A stretch of DNA of 64,000 nucleotides from JBNKVT01 sp050299335 (GCA_050299335.1 JBNKVT010000006.1:12302-76301), one strand, 5' to 3'. Shown: positions 38,353 through 47,128, counted from the stretch's first letter. Numbers and translations are program-made. The notes: a model not told the origin generated them from the sequence alone.

Positions 38353-39003
38353 TCAGCGTGTGGTTTCGGTGAGGCGCTGACGGACATAACCCTGGACCGT
38401 CTCGATCATTTCTTCCATGCCTGGATCGAAAAAATGCCCCGCGCCTTCGATGATCTTGTGGGTGACGGTGATGCCCTTCTGCTGTTGCAGTTTCTCGGCG
38501 AGGGTCTCGATATCGGACGGCGGGACGACGCGGTCACCTGTGCCGTTGATGATCAGACCCGAAGACGGACATGGGGCGAGGAAGGAGAAGTCATACATGT
38601 TGGCCGGCGGTGAGACCGAAATGAAGCCCGAAATCTCCGGCCGCCGCATCAAGAGTTGCATGCCGATCCAGGCGCCGAAGGAGAACCCCGCCACCCAGCA
38701 ATGCTTGGCGTTGGGGTTCATGGTCTGCAGATAGTCCAGCGCCGAGGCGGCGTCCGACAGCTCGCCGATGCCCTGATCGTATTCGCCCTGGGATCGGCCG
38801 ACGCCGCGGAAGTTGAAGCGAAGGCAGGTGAAGCCGATCTGGTGGAAGGCGTAATGCAGGTTATGCACCACCTTGTTGTTCATCGTGCCCCCGAATTGCG
38901 GATGCGGGTGCAGGATGATGGCGATCGGGGCGTCCTTGTCCTTTTGCGGGTGGTAGCGGCCTTCGAGACGGCCTTCGGGGCCGGGGAAAATCACCTCGGG
39001 CAT
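38353..39003 (-). CDS. Alpha/beta hydrolase (dienelactone-hydrolase-like)
   Basis: A 216-aa cytoplasmic alpha/beta hydrolase. LHPHPQFGGTMNNKVV, FRGVGRSQG and the nucleophile elbow GFSFG are typical of the UPF0227/YcjY-type serine hydrolases; GDRVVPP carries the Asp and GAGHFFD the His. No substrate can be named. It is divergent from iscR, a neighbour arrangement I associate with the suf cluster of Rhodobacteraceae. Confidence 0.83.
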   Translation of the reverse strand: MPEVIFPGPEGRLEGRYHPQKDKDAPIAIILHPHPQFGGTMNNKVVHNLHYAFHQIGFTCLRFNFRGVGRSQGEYDQGIGELSDAASALDYLQTMNPNAKHCWVAGFSFGAWIGMQLLMRRPEISGFISVSPPANMYDFSFLAPCPSSGLIINGTGDRVVPPSDIETLAEKLQQQKGITVTHKIIEGAGHFFDPGMEEMIETVQGYVRQRLTETTR

Positions 39004-39061
39004 GGGCGCGGGGTACTCCTTTGACGGCGTGCCAAAGCTTGACGGAATCGCTCGGGCAACC

Positions 39062-39090
39062 TAGAAACATTCTAAACTGGGTGATCCAGT
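39062..39090 (+). promoter_or_regulatory. Candidate iron-responsive operators ahead of iscR
   Basis: Two dyads sit side by side. TAGAA-ACA-TTCTA (39062-39074, followed by AA) fits the core of the Irr/ICE consensus TTTAGAA-N3-TTCTAAA. ACTGG-GTGAT-CCAGT (39076-39090) is a second 5-5-5 dyad of unknown protein. They lie 62-90 bases upstream of iscR and could also affect the divergent hydrolase. Confidence 0.6.
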
Positions 39091-39151
39091 GCTGCTGGGC
39101 TAGGTAAGCCTTGAGCGGTCTTGCGTCAACTGTGACAGAGGCTTGGGGTCC

Positions 39152-39610
39152 ATGAAACTCTCCACCAAGGGCAGATATGCCATGATCGCCCTGACCTCGC
39201 TGGCGCGGGCCGGGGAAGGGCAGTTGCTGGCGCTGTCGGAAATCTCCGAGCGGCAGGATATCTCGCTGGCCTATCTGGAGCAGCTTTTCGTCAAGCTCCG
39301 CCGCGCCGGGATCGTCGAGAGCGTGCGGGGGCCGGGTGGCGGCTACCGGCTGGCGCGGGCGGCGGATGCGATCCGGGTGTCGGAGGTGCTGGGCGCGGTT
39401 GACGAGACGATGGATGCGCTGACGCGCGGGGCAGGGGCCTCGGGAGGCTCGGGCGGGACGGTGGCGCAGCAGTTGACGGACAAGCTCTGGGAGCAGCTGT
39501 CGGCGCATGTCTATGTGTTCCTGCACCAGACGCGGCTGTCGGACGTGATCGGGGACCAGCTGGTTCCATGCCCGGCGGTGCCGGCCTTTGTGCTGATGGT
39601 GGATGAATGA
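39152..39610 (+). CDS. iscR: Rrf2-family iron-sulfur regulator IscR
   Basis: Transcriptional regulator of Fe-S assembly genes. 152 aa: a winged helix-turn-helix (MKLSTKGRYAMIALTSLA, SLAYLEQLFVKLRRAGIV, RGPGGGYRLAR) followed by the effector region. The three clustered Cys of E. coli IscR are absent; the only Cys is Cys140 (LVPCPAVPAF). This resembles the R. sphaeroides type, which binds an Fe-S cluster by an unusual ligand set. The ATG at 39152 gives the family N terminus. First gene of iscR-desulfurase-sufB. Confidence 0.93.
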   Translation: MKLSTKGRYAMIALTSLARAGEGQLLALSEISERQDISLAYLEQLFVKLRRAGIVESVRGPGGGYRLARAADAIRVSEVLGAVDETMDALTRGAGASGGSGGTVAQQLTDKLWEQLSAHVYVFLHQTRLSDVIGDQLVPCPAVPAFVLMVDE

Positions 39611-39625
39611 TGTCTTGTGCGGAAT

Positions 39626-39682
39626 GGTGCGTGAAATCACGCACCCTACGGGCGCTCCGTAGGGTGCGTGTTCACACGCACC
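39626..39682 (+). repeat. Four-segment region of competing hairpins between iscR and the desulfurase gene
   Basis: GGTGCGTGA (39626-39634) pairs with TCACGCACC (39637-39645); CACGCACCCTACGG (39638-39651) pairs with 39657-39670; GGTGCGTG (39663-39670) pairs with CACGCACC (39675-39682). The middle stem excludes the outer two. It may be a mobile palindromic repeat or control the downstream genes. Confidence 0.75.
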
Positions 39683-39704
39683 GCCCTCTTTGGAGGGGTG
39701 GGCG

Positions 39705-40862
39705 ATGAGCCGGGTCTATCTCGACTGGAACGCGACCGCGCCTCTCAGGCCAGAGGCGCGCGAGGCGATGCTGAAGGCGATGGATGTCGTCGGCAATCCT
39801 TCCAGCATGCATGCCGAGGGGCGGGAGGCGAAGGCGATTGTCGAGACGGCGCGGGGGCAGGTGGCCGATCTGGTCGGGTGCGAACCGTCGGAGGTGGTTT
39901 TTAACAGTGGGGCAACGGAAGCAATTGCTACAGTGATATGTGACTTGAGTCACTTGATTGCCAGTCCTGTGGAACATGATGCCATATGGAGCCATGTTGA
40001 GGAATTTCATCAAGTGGAGTCTGAAGAATATTTTACAATAGATTCAAACGGAACTATTGAATTTACGGGAGTGAACGCGGAACCTTTTTTAAGAGGTGGT
40101 ATTGCTGTATTTGCATATCAGCGAGCAAATAGCGAAACCGGCGTATTGCAAAGTCCTGATTTCCCCCCACGGGCAGAACAAATGAATCTTGGAAGCCCCC
40201 AGATATTTCGAGATGTAGCACAAGCTTTAGGGAAAATCGAAAATCTTGGACGGTATCTAGGCATTAATAATACCGCGCATAGCTCAATGTCGATTTCTGC
40301 GCACAAGATTGGCGGTCCTAAAGGAAGTGGAGCTTTAGTCGCTGGTCCAGATTACACACCGGGCCCTTACGCTATGCTGATCGAAGGCGGCGGCCAGGAA
40401 ATGGGCCGACGCTCCGGCACCGAGAACGTCATCGGCATTGCCGGGTTCGGCGCGGCGGCTGTGGCGGCGAAGCGTGATCTGGAAAATGGCGTTTGGGAGC
40501 GGGTCGAACGGCTGCGCGACGATCTGGAGGATGCCCTGGCATCTGCCGCGCCTGATATTATCTTCTTTGGCAAGGAGGTCGCGCGGCTGCCGAATACCTC
40601 GTGCTTTGCGATTCCCGGCTGGAAGGGCGAGACGCAGGTGATGCAGATGGATCTGGCGGGCTATGCGGTCTCGGCGGGGTCGGCGTGCTCAAGCGGCAAG
40701 GTGAAGGAAAGCCGGGTCTTGCGGGCAATGGGGTTTGACGCTCTGACAGCATCAAGCGCCATTCGGGTCTCGATGGGGCCGACGACGACCGAAGACGAGG
40801 TCATGGGGTTCGCGCGGACCTGGATTGAACATTACCGGCGCTGGAAGCAGCGGGCGGCGTGA
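39705..40862 (+). CDS. NifS/IscS-like cysteine desulfurase
   Basis: PLP enzyme that delivers sulfur from cysteine for cluster assembly. 385 aa: YLDWNATAPLRPEA at the N terminus, His91 (VEHDAIW) over the PLP ring, DVAQALGK with the PLP Asp and Gln, Lys201 (SAHKIGGPKG) for the Schiff base, GGQEMGRRSGTEN, and the mobile Cys328 in SAGSACSSGK. All catalytic residues are present. GGAGGGG before the ATG at 39705 sets the start. A central segment (about 39897-40378) has far lower GC and different codon use than the rest, although the frame is intact. Confidence 0.93.
   Translation: MSRVYLDWNATAPLRPEAREAMLKAMDVVGNPSSMHAEGREAKAIVETARGQVADLVGCEPSEVVFNSGATEAIATVICDLSHLIASPVEHDAIWSHVEEFHQVESEEYFTIDSNGTIEFTGVNAEPFLRGGIAVFAYQRANSETGVLQSPDFPPRAEQMNLGSPQIFRDVAQALGKIENLGRYLGINNTAHSSMSISAHKIGGPKGSGALVAGPDYTPGPYAMLIEGGGQEMGRRSGTENVIGIAGFGAAAVAAKRDLENGVWERVERLRDDLEDALASAAPDIIFFGKEVARLPNTSCFAIPGWKGETQVMQMDLAGYAVSAGSACSSGKVKESRVLRAMGFDALTASSAIRVSMGPTTTEDEVMGFARTWIEHYRRWKQRAA
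39897..40378 (+). other. Low-GC segment inside the cysteine desulfurase gene
   Basis: By hand count the seven 60-base blocks from 39961 to 40380 contain 37-53% G+C (about 45% overall), against roughly 65% in the flanks and neighbouring genes. Codons such as TTA, ATA, GGA and AAT, rare nearby, are common here. The boundaries are sharp and both lie inside the gene, as expected of recombination with a foreign allele. Confidence 0.8.
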
Positions 40863-40876
40863 AGCCTCCTCCCCGA

Positions 40877-40899
40877 CCCTCCTCCCAGGGGGAGGAGGG
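40877..40899. repeat. GC-rich CCTCCC hairpin
   Basis: CCCTCCTCCC (40877-40886) pairs with GGGAGGAGGG (40890-40899) around AGG, in the 101-base gap before sufB. A close relative lies at 49539-49561, both preceded by GCCTCC. Confidence 0.65.
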
Positions 40900-40963
40900 G
40901 GCGGCGGGTGGCGCGGTCAGGATTGGAATTGCGGGGGACGGCCCTCGCGGACAGGAGTGGAAG

Positions 40964-42487
<1,524 letters not shown>

Positions 42488-42489
42488 GC

Positions 42490-42553
42490 GGCGGTTCGGC
42501 GTAGCCGATGAAAGGGTTGGGTAGACCTCTCAAGCCGCGAACGCGCGGAGCCT
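42490..42553. repeat. Degenerate direct repeat, unit 1
   Basis: About 63 bases beginning GGCGGTTCGGCGTAGCCGAT and ending CGGAGCC, aligned with unit 2 at 42631-42694. Both open with the same stem (GGTTCGGC/GCCGAT) but with different loops, GTA here and ACA there. Confidence 0.6.
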
Positions 42554-42570
42554 AGGGGAAGGCACGCCTA

Positions 42571-42595
42571 GAGAACTTTCCAGTGGAAAGTTCTC
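42571..42595. repeat. 25-nt hairpin palindrome
   Basis: GAGAACTTTCC (42571-42581) pairs perfectly with GGAAAGTTCTC (42585-42595) around AGT, between the two degenerate repeats. No T-run follows. Confidence 0.8.
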
Positions 42596-42630
42596 GGTAC
42601 CGAACGCGCGAACAATTTTTCGAGCGCCGG

Positions 42631-42694
42631 GGAGGCGGTTCGGCACAGCCGATAAAAGGTCCGTTGGACCCTTCATGACGCGAAAGGTCGGAGC
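42631..42694. repeat. Degenerate direct repeat, unit 2
   Basis: Second copy of the 63-base unit at 42490. It carries an extra hairpin, GGTCC-GTT-GGACC, at the place where unit 1 has a weaker stem. Confidence 0.6.
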
Positions 42695-42890
42695 CCCGGG
42701 ATGGCGAACCGGGTCAGGCATGCGCGCACGGAACTGCGTGACCTTTCAGCATCGGGCGAATTGCGCTGTCGCTAGAAGGCGACAAGTGTCAATCGGCATT
42801 CAAACCTGACCCTCTTTTTGCAGAGCTGGCCCGGCGCTGCGTAGTCCCCATGTAACGCAGCGGCGGCGGGCCAGCGGGGTGCCGTTTGCG

Positions 42891-43005
42891 CTAGACCAAA
42901 ATCGTTTCAGACTGTCGCAGTCTGAAAAGGAATTTTGGTCCAGAGACGTAGGCTTGAGCAAAATCCAGGGATCAGATTGGTTCAATCTGATCCGGTTTTG
43001 CTCTA
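42891..43005 (-). repeat. TAGAGC paired-hairpin repeat, family 2, copy B (inverted)
   Basis: Reverse complement of 16126-16240 with six differences in 115 bases. It ends exactly where similarity to an IS481-type transposase begins (codon Tyr of YRGLPELAYPFHD), so the repeat replaced or cut the upstream part of that element. Confidence 0.85.
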
Positions 43006-43264
43006 TCGCGGCCTGCCGGAGCTGGCCTATCCGTTCCATGACCGCGAGGTTACCGTCACCGCATGCGGCCGTATCTGCATGGCAAGAAAGAAGATCAACC
43101 TGTCCACCGTCATGGCCGGGCAGACACTCGGGATAAAGGAGGTCGAAGACGGCATTTGGCTCGTAAGCTTCATGCACTATGATCTGGGATATATCGACCT
43201 GGAGCAGAGAACCTTGCAAGCCATCGACAATCCGTTCGGCACGGGATTGTCACCCATGTCCTAG
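43006..43264 (+). mobile_element. 3' remnant of an IS481-type transposase gene
   Basis: About 85 codons of the C-terminal end of an integrase-core transposase: RGLPELAYPFHD, VTACGRICMARKKINLSTV, LGIKEVEDGIWLVSFMHYDLGYIDL and a final LSPMS are the tail of IS481-like transposases as I remember them. The catalytic DDE domain is missing. A frame is open from 42935 but its first part is the hairpin repeat. The element cannot move itself. Confidence 0.8.
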
Positions 43265-43307
43265 GTACAATCTGCTACCCATGTCTCCGGGCTGGACAGG
43301 TTAATTC

Positions 43308-43383
43308 TGGTGCCGGTCGAGGGACTCGAACCCCCGACATCCTGATTACAAATCAGGCGCTCTACCAGCTGAGCTAGACCGGC
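43308..43383 (-). tRNA. tRNA-Thr (TGT anticodon)
   Basis: On the minus strand: acceptor GCCGGTC/GACCGGC, D arm AGCTCAGCTGGTAGAGC, anticodon stem CCTGA/TCAGG around TTTGTAA, T arm GGGGG-TTCGAGT-CCCTC, and encoded CCA at 43308-43310. The anticodon TGT reads ACA. The transposase remnant ends 43 bases from its 3' end. Confidence 0.97.
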
Positions 43384-43520
43384 ACCGGGCACCGCCCCGA
43401 GAGGCAGTGCGACCAGGCCGCTAGATACCTGCGCCGACCTCTCGGGGCAAGTCTCTTGCGTGATGAAATCACTGTAAAGCGGCCTGCATCGCTTTCCTGA
43501 TTGAAAGACTCGGAAAACGG

Positions 43521-43570
43521 TTGACCCGGGATCGTAGATTCGGCATGTAATACCTGACTGGAAGAGTCAG
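43521..43570 (+). promoter_or_regulatory. Candidate promoter and operator of the Fe(III)-binding protein gene
   Basis: TTGACC (43521-43526) and TGTAAT (43546-43551) are 19 bases apart, which is long. Directly after comes the dyad CTGACT-GGAAG-AGTCAG (43554-43570), where a repressor would block initiation. An iron-responsive regulator is a natural guess from the gene product; the protein cannot be identified from the site. Confidence 0.45.
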
Positions 43571-43598
43571 TTACCAAATTCGAAGAACGGAGTACGCC

Positions 43599-44615
43599 AT
43601 GACGCTCATCAGACACACGCTTGCCGCCACCGCCGCCCTTATCCTTGCCGGACCGGCGCTGGCGGGGGGCGAGGTGAATATCTACTCCTCCCGCCATTAC
43701 GACAATGACGACCAGCTTTATGCGGGGTTCGAGGAAGCGACGGGGATCACCGTCAACCGCATCGAAGGCGAGGCCGACGAGCTGATCGCGCGCATGGCCG
43801 CCGAGGGTGAGAACTCGCCCGCGGACGTGGTGCTGACCGTCGATGTCGGCCGTATCTGGCGCGCCGACGAGCAGGGCCAGCTGCAATCGGTGGAGTCCGA
43901 TTATCTCAATGCCCGCATTCCCGCCCATCTGCGCCACCCGGACGGCCACTGGTTCGGCTTCTCGCAGCGCGCCAGGATCATCTTCTATGCCAAGGATCGG
44001 GTCGACAATCCGCCCCTGACCTATGCCGATCTCGCCGATCCGGCTTACGAAGGCCAAGTCTGCATCCGGTCGAGCTCGAATATCTACAACCAGTCGCTTC
44101 TGGGCGCGATCATCGAGCATGAGGGCGAAGAAGGGGCCAAGGCCTGGGCGGCCGGTGTCGTTGCCAACATGGCGCGTGATCCGCAGGGTGGCGACACCGA
44201 CCAACTGAAGGGTCTGGTGTCAGGTGAATGCGATATCGCGGTTTCAAACACCTATTATTTCATCCGGGCATTGGTCGGTCAGGTCGATGGCGTGACCGAG
44301 GGGCTGGACAATATCGGCTTTGTCTTCCCCAACCAGTCCACCACCGGCGCCCACGTCAATGTCGCCGCCGCCGGGGTCGCCGCCCATGCGCCGAACCGCG
44401 ACAACGCCGTGACCTTCCTCGAATATCTCGCCGGTCCCGAGGCGCAGGAATATTTCGCCAACCAGAACAACGAATACCCCGCTGTCGCCGGTGTGCCGCT
44501 GTCCGAGGGGCCCGCGAAACTCGGCCTGTTCCGCCAGGACGACATCAACCTGTCGCGCCTCGGCGCCAACCAGCCGCTGGCGCAGCGGATATTCAACGAG
44601 GTGGGCTGGGAGTAA
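43599..44615 (+). CDS. Fe(III) ABC transporter substrate-binding protein (FbpA/FutA-like)
   Basis: Periplasmic ferric-iron-binding protein of the FbpA/IdiA/FutA class. 338 aa: a signal peptide (ALILAGPALAGG), then EVNIYSSRHYDNDDQLYAGFEE, DVVLTVDVGRIWRADEQG and SNTYYFIRAL, where the adjacent Tyr residues are the expected iron ligands. GAACGGAG precedes the ATG. No permease or ATPase gene is adjacent, so it must work with components encoded elsewhere. Confidence 0.9.
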   Translation: MTLIRHTLAATAALILAGPALAGGEVNIYSSRHYDNDDQLYAGFEEATGITVNRIEGEADELIARMAAEGENSPADVVLTVDVGRIWRADEQGQLQSVESDYLNARIPAHLRHPDGHWFGFSQRARIIFYAKDRVDNPPLTYADLADPAYEGQVCIRSSSNIYNQSLLGAIIEHEGEEGAKAWAAGVVANMARDPQGGDTDQLKGLVSGECDIAVSNTYYFIRALVGQVDGVTEGLDNIGFVFPNQSTTGAHVNVAAAGVAAHAPNRDNAVTFLEYLAGPEAQEYFANQNNEYPAVAGVPLSEGPAKLGLFRQDDINLSRLGANQPLAQRIFNEVGWE

Positions 44616-44656
44616 GACCCGACGCAGGCTCAGAGAAGGGCTTCCAAATCGGGCAA

Positions 44657-44686
44657 AGGGCCGGTCCCGTCCGCGGGACCGGCCCT
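44657..44686. terminator. Bidirectional terminator
   Basis: AGGGCCGGTCCC (44657-44668) pairs perfectly with GGGACCGGCCCT (44675-44686) around GTCCGC. It lies between the binding-protein gene and the convergent mini-lipoprotein gene. T-runs on either side are very short. Confidence 0.75.
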
Positions 44687-44691
44687 TATCG

Positions 44692-44865
44692 TCAGCGGCA
44701 GCCGGTGCCGCCGATCCCGTCCTCGCCGCAGGTCTCGCCGTCGATGAGGATATAGGCCGGCTCTTCGACAATGATAACCGGCTCTGGCTCCGGTTCCTCC
44801 ATCTGCGCACAGGCGGAGACCAGTGCCAGCAAACAGGCCAACCAGACCGCAACGCTCCATTTCAT
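44692..44865 (-). CDS. Small lipoprotein sharing a motif with the adjacent VWA lipoprotein
   Basis: A 57-aa predicted lipoprotein: a hydrophobic leader, lipobox LVSAC with the lipidated Cys19, then EEPEPEPVIIVEEPAYILI and a short tail, CGEDGIGGTGCR, with two Cys. The EPEPEP-VV/II-EEPAYIL stretch recurs just after the lipobox of the VWA lipoprotein encoded 0.8 kb away, so the two look like relatives or parts of one system. AGAGG precedes the ATG, which overlaps the DUF6502 stop (ATGA), implying coupled translation. No family is known to me. The terminator at 44657 follows. Confidence 0.72.
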   Translation of the reverse strand: MKWSVAVWLACLLALVSACAQMEEPEPEPVIIVEEPAYILIDGETCGEDGIGGTGCR

Positions 44866-45626
44866 CCTCTGTCCCTTCGTCCCTTCCAGAAAAATCCCCC
44901 GGCGCGGAACCTGAACGCCCCGCTGCCGCCGCTTTCCGCCTTCATCGCCGCCGCCTTGCGGTTCAGCGTTTCGAACAGCGCCATCTGCCCCCGCCGGAAC
45001 TCGGTATCCAGTTCCGCGATCTGGTCCTCGTCCAGCCCGACGTAACTCACCGACCGTTCGAAATGCGGCGGCCTCTCGGCCAGCACGTTTTCCGTCGCCG
45101 CCTCCAGATGGTCGCCGAGATTGCGGGTGAGATAGGTGATCTGTTCATCCGATCCGGCCAGCGGCTGGTAAGAGGTCGCCTCCAGCCGCACCTCCTGTGT
45201 GTCCGGATCGATCGAGACCGTCCCCGCCGCCTCCAGCGTATCGAGCATGGTCCGCGGATGCACGTCCCGCCGCACCATACGCGCCAGCGCCTCGAAGGAC
45301 GGCGCAGCGCCGTTCCGGGGCAGGGGCAGGGGGTGGCCGTCCGCCATATAGGCCGGTTCGGTCTGCCACAGGGCCACCAGCCGAACCAGATGGTTTGGCT
45401 TTGCCGCGCGCGGCTCGAAACCCTTCAGGCGGGTGACTTCGCGCCGCTGCAGGCCGGTCAGAACCGATATCCGGCTGTCGGTCGCCTTGCCCTCGCTCTC
45501 GGCCATCTGCCGCGCCGCCTCGACATAATGCGCCTTCAGACGCTCGGCCAGATCGGGGAACAGCACGCCCCGGGCGATCAGAAATCGCGACAATGGGGCC
45601 AGGAGGGGATCGAGGATATCGAGCAT
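44862..45626 (-). CDS. DUF6502-like protein
   Basis: A 254-aa cytoplasmic protein of unknown function that I assign to DUF6502. The N-terminal half is helical and resembles a DNA-binding or adaptor domain: LSRFLIARGVLFPDLAERLKAHYVEAARQ, then SRISVLTGLQRREVTRL, which reads like a helix-turn-helix, and MADGHPLPLPRNGAAPSFEALARMV. The C-terminal half contains acidic and charged helices. The start at 45626 gives MLDILDPLL; the frame opens six codons earlier. Divergent from the VWA gene and coupled to the mini-lipoprotein. A regulatory role is inference. Confidence 0.7.
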   Translation of the reverse strand: MLDILDPLLAPLSRFLIARGVLFPDLAERLKAHYVEAARQMAESEGKATDSRISVLTGLQRREVTRLKGFEPRAAKPNHLVRLVALWQTEPAYMADGHPLPLPRNGAAPSFEALARMVRRDVHPRTMLDTLEAAGTVSIDPDTQEVRLEATSYQPLAGSDEQITYLTRNLGDHLEAATENVLAERPPHFERSVSYVGLDEDQIAELDTEFRRGQMALFETLNRKAAAMKAESGGSGAFRFRAGGFFWKGRRDRG

Positions 45627-45649
45627 AATGCGCAAAAAGCACATTTTCT

Positions 45650-45690
45650 TTGACGAGGCAAGCGGGAATAGATATGTGCATATTACACAT
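45650..45690 (+). promoter_or_regulatory. Candidate promoter with overlapping operator for the VWA gene
   Basis: TTGACG (45650-45655) and TATGTG (45673-45678) are spaced by 17 bases. The dyad ATGTG-N7-CACAT (45674-45690) overlaps the -10 element and the probable start of transcription. Binding here would block the VWA gene and possibly affect the divergent DUF6502 gene. Confidence 0.5.
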
Positions 45691-45706
45691 TTATTGGAGC
45701 CACGCC

Positions 45707-47065
45707 ATGAAACCCCAAGAAAACATGACTACAGACGAACGAATCGGCGGATTGCGCCCTTTCCTGTCGCTCTTTCTCGGCCTTTCGGTCCTTACAGCCT
45801 GCGCCATAGTGGAACCCGAGCCGGAACCGCTCGTGGTGATCGAGGAAGAACCAGCCTATATCCTTCTCGGCGAACCCGAAGCCGAAGCGCCGGTTGTCGT
45901 CGAGGTCCGCAGCCGCACCAGCCCGGCCCGGCCCCGCCCGGGAGTGCTCACGGCGGGCGATATCGACGACACGCTGAACCTCCCCGCCTTCGAGCGCTAT
46001 CTCGCCCGGGCCTCGCGCGAGCTGGATCTGCCGCGCATCCGGCTGTCGAACGCCCTGCAGGTGCGCGTCGCCGATGCTTCCGGTCGGCCCTTGCCCGGCA
46101 CCTTCGCCGATCTGTCCCGTCCGGGGCAGGGCAGCGCCGGCGGCTATCACGAAATGACGGCCGGACCCGACGGTCTGGTCACGGTACTCCCCGACAATTT
46201 CGGCGCACGCGGTCTGACGCTGAGCCACGCGGTTTTCACCACCCGCACGCGTCAGGGCGATCGGGCAGGGTTCATGACCCAAGAATCCGATATCCGCCAC
46301 GCGGCACGGCGGGGCGACCAGATCCCGACCCTGCGCCTCGATGCCACCGATGCGGCGGACTGGCAGCCGGATTTCCTCGATCTCGCCTTCGTCATCGACA
46401 CCACCGGGTCGATGGCCGACGAGCTTGACTGGCTGACCCGCGAAATCCGCACCATCGTCAGCGCGGCCAAGCGAGACAATCCCGGGATCGATATCCGCTA
46501 CGGGCTGGTCGTCTACCGGGACAGGGGCGACGAATACACGGTGAAAAACTATGGGTTCACTGGTTCGCTCAGCCAGATGCAGCGACGCCTGAAGGCGCAG
46601 GAGGCCCGGGGTGGCGGCGACTATCCCGAGGCGGCAGCCCTGGCGCTCAGGACCGGGGCGCGGCTGGACTGGCGGCGCGGCAATGGCGAACGGCTGATGT
46701 TCCATATCGCCGACGCCCCGCCGCACCGCGAGGACGCCACCGCCTATCTGGCCGCGGCCCGCGAAGCCGCGCAGAAAGGCGTGCAGGTCTTCGGTCTCGG
46801 GGCCAGCGGCGTGGCGGCGGAATCGGAATTCCTGATGCGTCAGGCGGCGGCGATGTCGAACGGGCGCTACCTGTTCCTGACCGATGACAGCGGGGTCGGC
46901 TACGGCCATGCCGAGCCGACAATCTCGTGCTACCGGGTCACGCTGTTGAACGATCTGATGATCCGTGTGCTGCGCTCGGAACTGACCGGGCGGCGGATCG
47001 AGGCCGACCGCAGTGAAATTGTCCGCGAGGTCGGTGTCTATGACCGGGGCGTCTGTCGCAACTGA
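45707..47065 (+). CDS. von Willebrand factor A domain lipoprotein
   Basis: A 452-aa predicted lipoprotein. The leader ends in lipobox LTAC with Cys32, followed by AIVEPEPEPLVVIEEEPAYIL, the motif shared with the mini-lipoprotein. A linker and a small beta domain (about 90-215) precede a VWA domain whose MIDAS motif is DTTGS at 231-235 (FVIDTTGSMADE); GGGDYPEAAALAL supplies the later Asp. VWA domains bind metal and partner proteins. GGAG seven bases before the ATG at 45707 sets the start; an in-frame ATG at 45725 is also possible. It may be an envelope adhesion or sensing protein. Confidence 0.8.
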   Translation: MKPQENMTTDERIGGLRPFLSLFLGLSVLTACAIVEPEPEPLVVIEEEPAYILLGEPEAEAPVVVEVRSRTSPARPRPGVLTAGDIDDTLNLPAFERYLARASRELDLPRIRLSNALQVRVADASGRPLPGTFADLSRPGQGSAGGYHEMTAGPDGLVTVLPDNFGARGLTLSHAVFTTRTRQGDRAGFMTQESDIRHAARRGDQIPTLRLDATDAADWQPDFLDLAFVIDTTGSMADELDWLTREIRTIVSAAKRDNPGIDIRYGLVVYRDRGDEYTVKNYGFTGSLSQMQRRLKAQEARGGGDYPEAAALALRTGARLDWRRGNGERLMFHIADAPPHREDATAYLAAAREAAQKGVQVFGLGASGVAAESEFLMRQAAAMSNGRYLFLTDDSGVGYGHAEPTISCYRVTLLNDLMIRVLRSELTGRRIEADRSEIVREVGVYDRGVCRN

Positions 47066-47128
47066 CGTGAGCGCCACGAGCAGGGCAGGGGGCGGCTTTC
47101 GGGTCGCCTTTTGCTGGTCGGGAACGCC

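Larger units (their letters stand above)
42488..43307. other. Repeat-rich scar between sufB and tRNA-Thr
   Basis: These 820 bases contain, in order, a pair of degenerate direct repeats, a 25-nt hairpin, a family-2 paired-hairpin repeat and the 3' tail of a transposase. I find no intact gene. The neighbourhood is where sufC would be expected, so this is probably the site of a rearrangement. Confidence 0.75.

Noticed and set aside
42935..43264. A complete 109-aa gene starting at 42935
   Set aside because: Its first 23 codons are the hairpin repeat; only the C-terminal part resembles a transposase.
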